DNA from: Dreissena polymorpha
Lineage: Eukaryota; Mollusca; Bivalvia; Myida; Dreissenidae
Direction of reading: 5' to 3'
Length of the DNA: 64,000 bases
Assembly: GCF_020536995.1 (NCBI RefSeq)
Contig: NC_068359.1
Coordinates: 67,527,726 to 67,591,725 of the forward strand
Shown in pieces: positions 33,150 to 45,950 of the stretch; positions within the stretch are counted from its first letter, which is position 1; every line of letters begins with the position of its first letter. The notes below the pieces were generated by a model, which made no database searches, was not told the origin of the DNA, and saw nothing but the letters and a program-made list of their open reading frames with translations. The position numbers and the translations under genes were made by a program.

Positions 33150-36100
33150 TTATTCCTTCTCCACTCCAAATGTATAGACCGTCGACTGCTTGTATGTTTC
33201 TCCGGGCCTCAAAATGGTGTTTGGAAAATTTGGCTGGAACATAATAAAATGGTGAAGTGTATTGAAATCGCATACACGAGAACATTTAATTTATCATTCA
33301 GGTGAGCAGGACTTGAAGCTTTTACCAAAGTTCAGTACTTACAAGCCCATAAACCCTAAAAATAAACGAAATTTTTCTAACAATATTTCGAAAAATAAAG
33401 ATAACACATAAAAATTAATGTTCCTTATAGAAATAGCAAAAATTTCAACGCTAGATGTGGTCTGGAAACAAAGATTTAACAAGATACACAATGCTCTTTT
33501 ATTTGTACGGGACAGTATATTCAACACATGATCATGTATTAAGTTAATTAGTATTCGTGTGTCGTAAATAGATAACGTTACGGGAAATTATCAAAGTGCT
33601 GAAGGCATTGCAGTTGTTCGCTGTTGTCGTCCTTGATTAGCAGTGTGCACAGGCTAATCTTATTTGACGTGCATTAAGCCCCGTTTTCCCTGAAAGCAGC
33701 CACTATGTACAGATTTCAATGATAAACACTAGACTGGCCAATGTCGTCTTACAAGCTGGTATATACACTCACTGCTAGAGCAGAATCATTTGTCGTCTGC
33801 TGCAGACAGGCAGCGGTAATCGCTCCTAGCAGAGTGAGTTGCGGTTCTTACCGTTCTTAAGGCTTCTAAGCACATACTGATTTGCAATTTATGCTCTGTA
33901 AATTTAGTCGTCCGCTGATGCGACCAACTAAAAATGGAATATATTGTGTCACAAAAAAATAACAAGTATTTTGTATCTCGTTTAATCTATGTTACTATAC
34001 CACATCTAGCGTTGTAATGTTTGCTATTGCTATAAAGGACACTGATTTTTTATGGGTTAACTATATTTTACGAAATATTTTGCAAACTTTCTGTTGATTT
34101 TGATTATTTATGTTACTTTAAGCTATTATCACGAAGAATCATTCAGTATTGTAGAAATGCTTGCATAATTTATTAACATCTGTTCATCGTAGCTGAGATT
34201 ATGAGTTTACTCGTACGAGCATTTTCTAGTCATTTATTTGTTTTGATTCACAAGCATTTACCATTTTTCATGGCATTGTATCGGATTTTTAGGTTAACCA
34301 TACAACGTAATACGTACATGATTCACACTATCAGGAAAGTGTTGTGTCTCAAGACAAAACGACGCAAAAGGTTTGTAGCTTTTCCCGCTTTTCCCGACAG
34401 TATTCGACATAAACATAGCCGTGTAGAACTGCAAGCCGGGCTCCGTAGTCGATGTTTCGATGTAACGCCCAGTTGCTGGGTGAACAACCCTGCAATCCAA
34501 AGTAATGTTATGACTCCTCGAGACGCAGTTCATAGTTCTAGTGTGTATGCCATTTCATATTGCTATTGATCAGGTTCAGAACGCTTGTGTACACATGCAC
34601 TACTTGAATTCGTATTTCATGTAAACACTAAAACTACATTACGGCAATGCTTGAAAACACATACTTTGAAACACGTTTCATCATTCCGTCCTCGCCTACA
34701 CAGAAGGTCAAGTCAAGGTCGCCGTTACAAACAGCGTCTTTTATCGAACGTAATTCAACAGGAAAGCGCAAATCTTGAGAGCGTCCGTCCACATCGGGTA
34801 GTTCCCCTGTAATTTGAAACAAAAAGGTTAGAAGTTCAAAACGTGTTACCTGTCCGTTGCCGGTAAGCCTCGTAGCCTCACACACTTACTGGTATTTACC
34901 AAAGACTGGCTTTAACAGCAGATATCTCTTATGGAGTTTGTGAACAAGAATATGCTTAGTCTTTTAAACGAGTTGACGTCTGCTATAAATGTAATTGTTC
35001 ATTACATGGATGCATATGTTTTCTGTTTGCTTTTCTGTTTCCTCTTATTTTGACGATATAAGAGAGTTAGAAAGAAGAATTTTACCAGTCGGAATCAGAT
35101 TGTGGTCCACAGGTACGAATTTCTCGGCAGATATTTGCACCACATGGTCCAATACGTCATCACAATCCTATATAAAATCATACACTGGACTGCATTTCTT
35201 TACTTGTATCATCATAAGCAGCAATACAAGTGTACTTAGATTTGAAACTGTGGTTCAACTGAATCAAATGTCCTTCCATAAGCAGTTGGAAACAAAATGT
35301 TAAACACAACAACAATTATACTCAGTCGATAATTGTTCATATAAATTGCCATGTTATTAAGTTAATGCTTATTTACAATCGTACGTTTTGTGATAAACTC
35401 TGTGCACAGTATGCGGTTTGGATAGTCGGTTTTAAACCAGTTGGAGGCTTAATACTTAGCATTACCACTGCTATGTAGTAAACAGCTTTATTCATGTTGT
35501 TTTATGTTTAGTATAGTGTAAGTTATACAGTATTAGAAGATACAGTATTGTATAGGTAATTTGGCACTCGTCTTGAATTTTTTTTTCTGTTTCCATATTA
35601 GTTAACGGTTATCCTCGTTTATTGTAAGCAATTCGTTACTTTCCATAAATAAAAGGCTAACGGAAGGTAACATGCATTTCCACACCAGTTCTGAAGTTTC
35701 AGTTTTACTACATTGAGTAAATATCGAATGGCATTGAGAAAATCTATCAGTAATTGTATTTTGTTAATTTAATTAAAAAATATGTAATAATACTTTCCAC
35801 TTTGTTAAGTCGCATGTTTTTATGCTGGTTAATATATATCTACATCGTTTATTGAGACATCTGAATATATTTAGTACATTTTTATATATTGTATACCTGT
35901 CCGGCCAGATTAAAGTACGAGTGGTTAGTGAAGTTAAGAGGACATGGCTTAGTTGTAGTCGCTAGGTAGTCCAACGTCAGTAAACCATCCTCATCCAGCG
36001 TATACGTCAACGTAACGTCCATGTCACCCGGAAAACCATCTTCGCCCTCTGGACTTCTATACGTTAATGTCAGACGGTTGTCATTAACAAAAGGCGTCCA

Positions 36101-37503
36101 GAGCCGCTGGAAAGAAAACATAAAATTTGATTTAATGCGTTAAAGAATGTATGCGATTTCCAACGAGTATTATATGAGACGAATTCGATGCACGTATCGT
36201 ATTAAAAACGGTTCCAAGCTGATATATTCTATTAATTATATGTGCATAGTACTAAATAACAGAATAAAACAGAAGCAAAACTCCCATGAACAGCCAACAT
36301 AAGCTTTTCTTTCATATAAGCTTTCTGGCAATTTTAGCTATCAAGTTATGAGTAATGCCTGTAATTGTACCCGACTGAAGCCAACGAGTCCACCGTGTAT
36401 GTTGTTTGGTCTGTTATTCACTACCAGCGAATAATCCTGACCGTCCATGGAGAACTTGCCCCCTGCTATACGCCCGGCGACACGGCCCACCACTACTCCG
36501 ATGTATGGAGTGTTTTTCTCATAGCCTGCATTATTGCAATGATATTTAACTCCGCCACATTTAACCAAATATCGCAATCGATCTGTTTGTAATAGCAACT
36601 ATACCACTGCCACTTCAGGTCATATATATAATTATTATATGTTATTTACATACCGGTAAAACCATATAAATCGTACAAAAATGACGGAATTAAAAATATA
36701 TGACGGGCGGTTAACTTTCTCGGTTGATAAATTAAGTGCAAATTTAGTACATTTACCAAAAAGAGGATGCCGATTTTTTTCTTTTTCAATTTGTGTTAGC
36801 ATATGTTCAAGCTTTATGACAAATGTGGTTGATTTATGCCACTGTTGGCCAGCATATATGTGCTGTGGAATATAATTCAAGGCACATTGCAACAAAGCAG
36901 ACCTGCAACATCGTCGTATCCTAGGGCGATGTCAACCAGTGTCCCAGCTCTGTCGGGCACCTCGACAGATTGAATGGCGCATCCGAAATCCAACACAGAC
37001 ACGCGGACCTTTGAACCTTCAAAAATGAACCTGTGGACGCCAACCCGATTTTAATAATTAAATACTAGTACATGACTTAACTCTTGTACTTCACAAAGCT
37101 GCAATTTCTTAGTTCATATTCTCTTGAACAGTGCCCGGATTAGAGGGAACCAGCATGTATAAGTGGTATGTGTTAAGTAACATAATTATGTGGCTGCCAC
37201 GTTATGCAATTCCGCAATTATGAATATTAATTATAATATAAGTTATTTCGGAATCGTATTGAGAATCATTTTAATACAGATACTTTAATTTAGACACACT
37301 CAGAATCATGAACATTGTTCCCACAATCAATCTGATGCTAGTGTCGGCATGCCTTAAATGATAATCGATAATGCAATATGAAACACACACTTACAAGTAA
37401 GGCTATTGCTTATGCTGATTAAACAAAACGGTACTCGCCTATGTACGTTTTCTCCATCTTTTGTTTTACCAAATTCCTCCGTTGTAATGGTCACAACCAT
37501 CAT
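33150..37503 (-). CDS. GALM: Galactose mutarotase (aldose 1-epimerase), 8 exons
   Basis: Interconverts alpha- and beta-anomers of galactose and glucose at the entry to the Leloir pathway; cytosolic. Exons (minus): 37439-37503, 36903-37030, 36371-36525, 35897-36106, 35086-35167, 34665-34806, 34318-34489, 33150-33233. They total 1038 nt, 345 aa; human GALM is 342 aa. All phases agree. Catalytic and binding motifs are NIHGG (His108), NHSYFNLAG (His178), NGDLDLTF (Asp245) and FCLETQHFPDSVNH (Glu308 as base), with GRVAGRI in the sugar pocket (most relatives have GRVANRI). The C-terminus reads PNTILRPGETY, as in the family. Introns 2-7 use GT-AG. Intron 1 fits only as GC-AG (CATAG|GCGAGT), giving the expected NVHRFIFEG join. 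Two ATGs are adjacent (37503 and 37500); the upstream one is used here. No promoter motif is evident. An EF-hand gene lies upstream on the same strand. Confidence 0.93.
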
Positions 37504-37735
37504 GGATATCTATAGTATGTGATGAAATGTGGGTCAAGCAAGATACAAGATGTGTAAAATGTTGATAAAAAGAGCCATAGGTTGCACAGGCAATTCAATA
37601 ATAAAGATCATTTTATGTTTATTAAAGGCGAGATTTCACATCGGTAATAGATGTGAATAGAATAACAGTTATGTTTAAATCACATAGCGCGTTGACTCAA
37701 GCAAAAAGGGGGATGTTTCAAGGATGCAAAATCTC

Positions 37736-38143
37736 AAAATAAGCGTCTTAACCTTCCTAGCTATGAGCACGACTTGTCATTTCGTCTATGTTTCGACTCG
37801 TCATTCACTCAATTTTACGATAACGCTGTGACAAGCGGATTTCAAATTTCAATCTTCCAGACAGAGAATTGAACCCGTGACGATTGTATCGGTATTCGAC
37901 TGATTTAACCTTTCAACAGTGTTACCTTAAAATTGACCGGGTGTATAGCTTTATGCCAATCTCTATCTGACATTCGACCCCTTAAACTCAGCTCTCGAAA
38001 TCTAGCAGTTTTATGTGATCGTTGCGAAACGAATTGAACATATTTGTTAGCATATTTTCAAAATGTTCAACACCAGTCTAGTTTAAAAAAATAAGTCCAA
38101 CAAGTGTCACCACTTGATGATCATGCTAGAAGGCATAACACAA
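37736..38143. repeat. 0.41-kb dispersed repeat, uninterrupted copy
   Basis: Matches 12908-12935 plus 14213-14594. It supplies the empty site for the TA-flanked element. It lies just upstream of GALM exon 1, so it may sit in that gene's promoter region. Confidence 0.7.
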
Positions 38144-38220
38144 ATTAATGGATCTTTGGCGGTTTTAGATGTTTTCCCGCTTCTCACCCAGAAGTCAAAT
38201 GATCTTTGTATACATCTGCA

Positions 38221-38342
38221 GCCAATTGTATAAATCTGGATAACTCCTATCCAGTGGATAACTTTTGGTTATCTTATCATAAAATTGTAGATAACCAATA
38301 GTTATCCGCTGGATAAGAGTTATTCAGATTTATACAATTGGC
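38221..38342. mobile_element. Near-perfect palindromic MITE (122 bp)
   Basis: Two 54-bp arms (38221-38274 and 38289-38342) are inverted copies with about four mismatches around a 14-bp centre; arm ends are GCCAATTGTATAAATCTG. CAG and CTG lie just outside (CAGCC... / ...GGCTACTG), so it may belong with the CAG-ended elements. The RNA would fold into one long hairpin. Confidence 0.75.
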
Positions 38343-39802
38343 TACTGTGAAGATCAACGAACCCGATAACCAATATTTGAAGGTTGTCTTGTCATGACCC
38401 AAAAGGCACTTAATTGTTTGACAAACAACTCTTGTAAAGATTTATGCACTGAATAATCAAAAAACGAATATATAAACATAGGCATATGAAAAGTTGAATA
38501 ATATTTTAATATATTGACTGTGAGAACGCTGCTAAAAAATAATTACTTAAAAAAAACACGATATGCCAACAACAATAAATTATACGTGTATGTAGATACA
38601 ATCCTGCTATTTTCCTATTTATTTAAAACAATTTATACTTATATTCGTATCCAAAAATGTCACATTTTTTATTTAAATTTTAACATTGTTACCTAGCTTG
38701 TTACCTTATTCCGTTTTACAATATTTATTATTGAAACAAGTCATTTGTTAGTTCTTGTTTTTATAGCACATTTCCATAACTCACTATGCGTAAAATGAAA
38801 ACACATTTACTCAAAGGTTGCATACTATACATAATTTTGTCATTTGCAACCAAATAATTATTGTTTGTCAGCTTTAGATACCATTCTGATGTTCTTAAAG
38901 AACTTTTAGTTACAGAGGAACTCTTCTGTATAATATACATGCAAAGTAGCGTAAATGTCGATTACAAATTGTACAAAACTTTGAACATGTTCAATGAGTG
39001 GTGAAAAACAAAATGAACTAATGAAGTTTCTATAATACACACTTTCTTGAAAAGTTTTTAGTCGTTTTTCATTCATATACTCAAAGCACTTACATAATCG
39101 AAATGCCTTGGTGTATAAAATACACAACATCAACGTCTAAATATGAGAAATGCGCAAGCTTAACCAAATCAGTCGGTAATGTATCAGTTTTAACAAAATC
39201 ACACATGTTTAAATTAAGTGGATAATACGTCTTAAAAAAACACAATATTTTCATGTTTGTTGAAAAACATAGTTTGTATTGTACAAGATAACATCTCCGT
39301 TCCTCACATGTAATACAGAAAAATAGTAAAGACAACTATGTCTAATCAAGTTTATTCAGTAGAGAAGAAAAATTGTATGTCAATTCATGCAATATATAAG
39401 TAATAGAGTCAATACAAGTATTTTTTTATTTTAAATAATAAAGTCAATACATGTCATTTTTTGTTTTTCATAAATACATGTGATCACGAACAGTTCAATA
39501 CTCATTTAAGAGTTTATCAATTTGTTCATATTATAAAGATACTCAAGGATTGACTTATTCGTTCATTGTGAAATGAAACCGTAAGGGTACACATCAGAAG
39601 TCAACCACATCATATATAGAGATGATACGAAATCACAAATCATAAACGAACCAGTCCGTGTTGTTGATATTACATGTAAATTCCTAAGCACTGGTTAACA
39701 CTCTTTGTATTAGTTTGATATATTTATTTATTTATGACACAGTTAAACGTTAAAAGGTGAGAAGAGACTCAAAACAGAGGAAATCAGATGTCTTGAAGAC
39801 TC
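38343..39802. other. Intergenic, AT-rich; includes EF-hand gene 3' end signals
   Basis: Mostly unassigned. On the minus strand an AATAAATAAATA tract (about 39721-39734) lies some 70-85 nt past the alternative EF-hand stop at 39803 and is a likely polyadenylation signal. No other gene is recognised. Confidence 0.45.
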
Positions 39803-41875
39803 TTAAAGATTCATGGCCGCAAAGGATGCGTCTCTGAAACAAAAATAATCAGAATGACATTTAAAACATCTGCCCCATTCCATTATTAATTCATTTATCT
39901 GATAGGCATTGCATACATGTATATAAAAACCTTTATCACAAAAAGCAAAATGATAACACCATGCTCAACTCATTGCTAGACTCCAGCGCACAATACGAAT
40001 TACCAGCAAAATCAAAACAGATACGTAATAAAACATCACTCACACTAGTATGAAGAGCTCACTTGACCCTCCGTAATCATCATAATAAGTTCTAAAATAG
40101 AAAAATAATATCTTACAAAAAGTAAAGCCAAGCAAACGTTTTTTGTTCTAACGAAACAGTCTTCGAAATGATTCATGTCATAAATATTAAGTCCAAAAAC
40201 CCCTCGGAGGATCATTATGATACTGTACTCATTTTTGAATATGAATAATAAACATAATTAATTCTGGTATAAATAAGTTCAAGTTTTTCCTGGTAGTTAA
40301 AATTCTTGTTCATAGAAAATTGTTACCATTTTTGTCTAAAAAGCCGTCCCCATTTTTGTCGGCCTTGGCGAATATTGCCTCTACCATTCCATCGTCGTAC
40401 GAGTACATTTCCGAGCCCGGTACGTCACTTTGCTTCAGAATCCTTCTCAGTTCTTCTTTATCGATCTTTCCTGGCAACAGACATGATTTAAACATGTAAA
40501 GCACAAGGGTCTCTTTTGGGCGGACTTAAATTATTTATATAATATAAATAGTATAATATATATATATATTATAAAATAATATATATTATGAATATAAAAC
40601 AAGAATGTATATGAAACGTTTCGAAAGAACATTTGAAGTGCACGTTGTTGTTTTAACACTTAAACATTTATTTCATACGGGTATCTTAAATCAATCAGTA
40701 ACAAAAGCAGTGAATATTCTTCAGTTATTCAACACAAAGCAAAGTACATACAAAGTATGTTGCTCATACCGTCATTATTTTTGTCGAAGACAGCAAATGC
40801 TTCTTCCATTGCCTTCTTGGGGTCCTCAAGACTTGCCTCCAGCTCGATGAGTTCGTCGAGATTTATAGTCTCGAAATCTGACAAACAACATACATCAGTA
40901 AATGCTTTAATCTGACCATTTGTTAAAGATACGGATCCATGGTCTTGACGTAAGGTACTGGTTCAAGGACCCAGTGGTCGCAAGTTCCATCTCCCCGCTC
41001 AACCATAATCAACTAACTCGTCTAATTCTTTCTGAGAAAATATGAGTCTTTACACCGATTTGAATTTTTCTCGTTCCTTCGCACTGGGTACTAAAAGACT
41101 CGGGGATTGCGATTCTTGATTTTGTTGAGCGTCGTGTGCTTTCCAAAGATACTTAAAATTCACTTTGCAATGGGTATTATTAAATGTATGAAAATGTTGT
41201 TCGATACTCGATCTGCCAACTATGAAATCATTTAAACACAAAGTAAACTTTGACATACAAAACGTTCATTAAGGTATTACTGTGAGCAGGATATTAAGAC
41301 GACAATTAGTTTAAACCTATTTAATTTAGATCGATTGTATTAAAAGCATCGAGAGCTAATTGAAACGCTCTCGAGTCGTTGCCCTGGGTAGAACCAGTAC
41401 TTGGTGCCTTTGATGCAGTTCTTAGGAACACTCCCACAGTGGGGAAACAGTGGGATTCACAGGTTGAACTCATGACCTCTCCGTCGTTGGACTGACACCA
41501 AATCAATTTCGCCACAGCGACCTTTTAAAATTAGAAAATTGACTATTGAAAAAATGTAAACCAATGTATATGGTTGAGTAGCATAATATAAGGACAATAA
41601 CCGTCAACCCAATACGTACCTGATTTTCTTTTCTTCTCCCAGAATGTTCCGATCTCCTGGAAGATGGGGTTGTGACCCGCAAGACAGAGTGCCTCATACA
41701 CCCCGTTCTTGTCCAACTCCTCGCAGTCGTTCGTGTGACACACCTCCTGGTAGGCGTCCTCTATACTCTGGTGTGGTCGCGACAATGACAAAACGTTAGT
41801 ACATGTAATACAATAGCGAATATTCGATTGTTGATTAATCCACTTCATATGGAAAAGCCTTGTTACGTCGGCCAT
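39803..41875 (-). CDS. Calmodulin/troponin-C-like EF-hand calcium-binding protein
   Basis: Exons (minus): 41867-41875 (MAD), 41620-41767, 40770-40877, 40327-40470, then 40045-40091. Phases agree and give 151 aa, the length of calmodulin and troponin C. EF3 (DKNNDGKIDKEE, residues 84-95) and EF4 (DKNGDGFLDKNE, 126-137) are canonical 12-residue Ca2+ loops, the latter completed across an intron. The N-terminal lobe (NDCEELDKNGVYEAL; KKRKSDFETINLDEL) keeps the helices but not Ca2+ ligands, so only two sites should bind. The last exon either reads to TAG (…ELIMMITEGQVSSSY) or splices at GAGG|GTCAAG to 39803-39831 (…ELIMMITEDASFAAMNL). The latter is followed by a polyadenylation signal and is plausible, since invertebrate troponin C genes also have a late intron. 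Function beyond Ca2+ binding is not known. A SINE lies in intron 2. Confidence 0.8.
41328..41523 (-). mobile_element. tRNA-derived SINE in an EF-hand intron
   Basis: Read on the minus strand it starts GGTCGCTGTGGCGAAATTG (tRNA-like head, B-box-like GAGTTCAACC). It continues with 'gcaccaagtactggttct' and 'gactcgagagcgtttcaatt', and ends 'atacaatcgatctaaattaa'. It shares its body with the plus-strand copy at 43254-43450. Confidence 0.7.
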
Positions 41876-42610
41876 GCTCTGGTCAAATATCTGTAATCAC
41901 TTCAACAACGGTCTTACAACTTAGTACTTAAGTAATTGCAACAGTTCGTGTGCAACGTCATCTGGCGTAGCTAAAAAACAAGACCTCAAAATGTATTAGT
42001 TATTTCAGTTCATGTTTACAATCAAACTTAACTCGTTTTCAAACTGCAGTTGCATCCATATGATGGCATACTTTGGCTATTTTTCACGAAATTAAACGGT
42101 TTCATGATGCTTTACTAGTTGTTGCAAAATGTAAGCCTTGATGACAAGTTTTATAATGTATGTTTTTTTTTTGTCAACAAGCAACACGCAAAAGAAAGAT
42201 ACTTACCATAGTCATGTTGAATATAAATAAATTACTTTTTCCTTCTGTAGTTAATTTCTCTCGTTTTAATTTCACATGTGTTATTGTTGAGAACAGGCTA
42301 TACGATAAAAGGTACACTTGTTCGGTAATTGTTAACTGATCTTCCGTGATTTAAGTAATAAACGAAATGAAACCTGACTCTGTGTACCCGGGAGAGTTGA
42401 ATTGTTTGAAACACAATGGCTTTTATTAAGTGGCAAAAAGGTTAATGATCGCAAATATAGTTAACTTGTATTGCTTTTTCAAAACGTTTTGATTTCTAAT
42501 AAACATATCGTAAAATCATGTTGCAGTATACCCGCATATCAACGTGTGGATTTACTTAATATATTCCCTATAGTTAAGCAAAGATAAGAACGAAATGTTG
42601 TTGTATTTTT
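41876..42610. other. Upstream region of the EF-hand gene
   Basis: AT-rich. It should contain the promoter and 5' UTR of the EF-hand gene (minus strand). No clear TATA box or other motif could be fixed. Confidence 0.4.
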
Positions 42611-42997
42611 TATAAATAAAAGGTTCAAGAATTGGTTATTATCAATATCGATGTAGCTAGACGATATTGTTTTCTTTACCAGCAGTTTACTTGCAACATG
42701 TGTACGTTTATCATACAAATAACATTATGAAATGGGTCTTCGCATATCAAGCATAAGTTTATTTTATATACCGTATCAAATAACAACACATTTTAGAAAT
42801 AGTTTTATAAATAAAAAGTTCGAGAATTGGTTAATACCAATATCGATGTAGCTAGACGATGTTGTTTTCTTTACCAGCAGTTTACTTGCAATATGTGTAC
42901 GTTTATCATACGAATAAAATTATCAAACGGGTCTTTGCATTTCAAGCATAAGTTCATTTTATATACCGTATCAAATAACAATACATTTAAGAAATAC
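42611..42997 (+). repeat. Two-copy tandem duplication, 195-bp unit
   Basis: Units at 42611-42805 and 42806-42997 share 'tataaataaaa', 'atatcgatgtagctagacga', 'tttaccagcagtttacttgc' and 'ataccgtatcaaataacaa'. Divergence is roughly 10 per cent. No coding potential is evident. Confidence 0.8.
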
Positions 42998-43253
42998 CCG
43001 GTATGTATATTCATTATAGGAATTAAACCTATGTGGTAAAATAACCGATCAATATTTACAAAATGACCGGTCGTTGGTCATGAAATGACCGAAAACAAAT
43101 GGTACAGCAACACCGGTAGATACGGTGCATTCTAAAATAGCTCGTACACCGCAAAGTTTAGGGAAGTGTTTATATCTGCCAGAAAGTACTGTCAACTTAT
43201 TCCTCTTTCGCTGGTCAAATATGCTATGATTACAGAAGTATTAAATGTGGCGT

Positions 43254-43450
43254 GTAAGTTGCCGTGGTGTAATGGAAATGGTGTTCGCCTATTGACCATG
43301 AGGTCACGGGTTCGATCCCCACTGTAAGAGCGTTCTTAAGATCTAACCAAAGACATCAAGTACTGGTTCTAGGCCCAGGACGGACTTGAGAGCACTTCAA
43401 TTAGCATGTTGCTTTCGACGCAATCGAGCTGAAATAAATAGTTTTAAACC
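43254..43450 (+). mobile_element. tRNA-derived SINE with 11-bp target duplication
   Basis: The 11-bp duplication AAATGTGGCGT lies at 43243-43253 and 43451-43461. The tRNA-like head carries an A-box-like TGGTGTAATGG and a good B box, GGGTTCGATCCCC (43308-43320). The body has 'atcaagtactggttctagg' and the tail ends 'gaaataaatagttttaaacc'. A and B boxes would allow Pol III transcription. Confidence 0.85.
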
Positions 43451-43461
43451 AAATGTGGCGT

Positions 43462-44888
43462 TGAACCTCACACTTAGTCCAGAATTAATTACAAACACAC
43501 ACATGTGAATAAAAATTAACCTCATAGCAATGCCTTTCGCTATTTCTTTACAAGAAATCGAATCATAGATAAAGGGAAAATTTTAAATTAAGAAACATAA
43601 TACAATGTTCCAAATTTGAAATTTCACTCTCATATTCTATTTGTAGAAACTTGTAGGCATCAAAACATTCCAAGAAATGAGAGAAAATGTACATTTTCAT
43701 TGATTGAAATTGAAGACGATTGCTATGTTGTTCAAATATGATATCGTCTGTATAGACAACGCACAGTTATATATTTGTGAAAAAAATCATCAAATGTTTT
43801 TTTGTTAATCTGACGCATGCGTATTTATGTTTGCCTTTTAGCGTGTATGCATTTGATGATAAGCCCTGTCGGTATATGCTTTAGTAATAAATAAACTGTA
43901 TGTTTGTTCTTTTAAAGAACGTATAAGCCAATATTTAAAGGCGAATTTAAATTAGATATAATTACAATTTGATTTCTCAGTTGTTAAATATTCTTTCTGA
44001 GAAAATATTAAATAAAATATATACATGTACATGATAAAGATGCGTCATATAGTAAAAAACGACCATATATAGTAATGCATCACAAGAAGAAACCATACTG
44101 AAAGATGTAACTCGCCCCAATTCAGTAGTTTTGCGGCCAATGCAAATGCAAAATAAAACAATATTCGATTATAGTAAATGCATCTCAATATAGTTTCATG
44201 TCAAACATCAAGTTGTTTCTTCGTCTTAACTTTTTGCTCTCAGTTGGCCACCACGAAGACATGTGGAAGACTAATGCGACCATATCTGAATAATTATGAT
44301 GAAAGATTATTTCATTCCACATGATCTAACGGATGAGCTGGACAGAAAGCATGATACCCAGTTATCCCAAGTGAATATCGATAGTTGGAAACATTGAGCT
44401 CTAACAAGCATGTTTGTAAGTAATACAGTGAAAACCACGAAAAGTTTCTGCTTAAAAGATACTCGATAATAACTGTATATGTGAGAGATGTGAATATGTC
44501 TTAATGCATATTTTATTAATTGTGTGAGCGATTTGACTTATTTGTACAATCGTGATACATCGGCTTCTTCTTCTTCTTTTATAATAATGGCTATGTTCAA
44601 AACTGATACATTATGGCCATCTCGGAATATGGAATAATGTGCTGATCCAGAGTGTTATTTGTATACCCGTGGACCAAACATAAAGTGTATTGTAACCCTG
44701 TATGGTTTCTTCAATATGGAGGTTAATAGGGAATAATTTCATATTTATCATTTTATGTAACTTAAACAAACGCGGCATCGTAAACTGAAATTATATTAAG
44801 TGCATAACAATGTCTTAAAGTATTTATAGACTGCGTAGAAACATCTGCATTTACACTGTATGTGAGCTTGTTTTTGTTTCATGATTGT
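43462..44888. other. AT-rich intergenic sequence
   Basis: No gene or repeat family is recognised. Confidence 0.4.
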
Positions 44889-44898
44889 ATTGCCATCA

Positions 44899-45940
44899 CA
44901 GGGATCGTTAGGTAAAAAAATACTCTATTATACTATATACATATATACAAGGGATACAACTGTCAAATTTTCTGCACAACATCATAGTCTGAACAATAGC
45001 AAAAAAAATCGCTTCCAAAAGCAATAATTACACCAAAAAAACTGTATAACAACAGCTCAGACATTTATCTATCAGATAATAACTATGTGTATAGCAGTAA
45101 AAGTATTCATAGTTGTGTTTGAAACGAAAGTTTCATGAAAAACGGTAAAATTTTCGAAATGCGACACAGGTGTGCACACCCACTTTGACACATTTTGTTT
45201 CATAATTTAATAATTACAGAGAAGTTGAACAAATTTTACCTTGTTTAATTATCCATAGACACTTTATTAATCAAAGTAGACACCTTCCATAATTGCATGT
45301 AACTGCATATATGTAAAACACCGTAAATATTAAATTTGTTTACATTTCTACTATCTTCAAGGATTTGTATGCAATTTGTCTGGTAATGTTACGTGGAACG
45401 TGAATGGCTGGATTTATTACTGCAGTGGAATTTCAACCAATCAAATCGCATGTTAGAAATACATGTGAACTATCCAAAATGAAAGTAAAACATTGTCATT
45501 GTGAAATTGAAGCAGATTGATATGAATTTCTAGCAAAATGTTCTCACTAAATAGTAATTATGTTCTATTTTACTATGAAAAAACTATCCAAGGAATATGT
45601 ACCAGCAAAAGAGCTTTATAACAAAGGAATACGAAAATTACTTCTAGAACTCACAGTTTTCAGCTGTGCACACCTGTGTCCAAGTAAGGATTTTTGAGCA
45701 TTTTGAATGAAACTTTCTCTCTTAGTTCAATGAAAAGCTTGTACTTTATTGCCAAGTGTATTATTTTCTGAAAGATAATGTCTTGGCTGTTGTAATACAG
45801 TTTAATTGGTGTATTTATTGTGTTTGGAAGCAAATTTTTCGCTATTGTTTACACCATGGTTGTGTGCAGGAATTTTCACAGTTGTATCCCTTGTATATAT
45901 ATGTAGTAGAATAGAATATTTTTACTTAACGGTCCCTATG
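44899..45940. mobile_element. Mutator-type MITE with ~290-bp inverted arms and 10-bp TSD
   Basis: A perfect 10-bp duplication ATTGCCATCA flanks it (44889-44898 and 45941-45950). The arms (about 44899-45180 and 45655-45940) are inverted copies at roughly 75-80 per cent identity. Shared words include GGGATC/GGGACC-GTTA, ACAAGGGATACAACTG and GACACAGGTGTGCACA. The centre is about 470 bp without a transposase. Long arms plus a 9-10 bp duplication are typical of the Mutator superfamily. Confidence 0.85.
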
Positions 45941-45950
45941 ATTGCCATCA

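Noticed and set aside
43254-43330. Functional tRNA gene
   Set aside because: The tRNA-like part continues into a SINE body flanked by an 11-bp target duplication.
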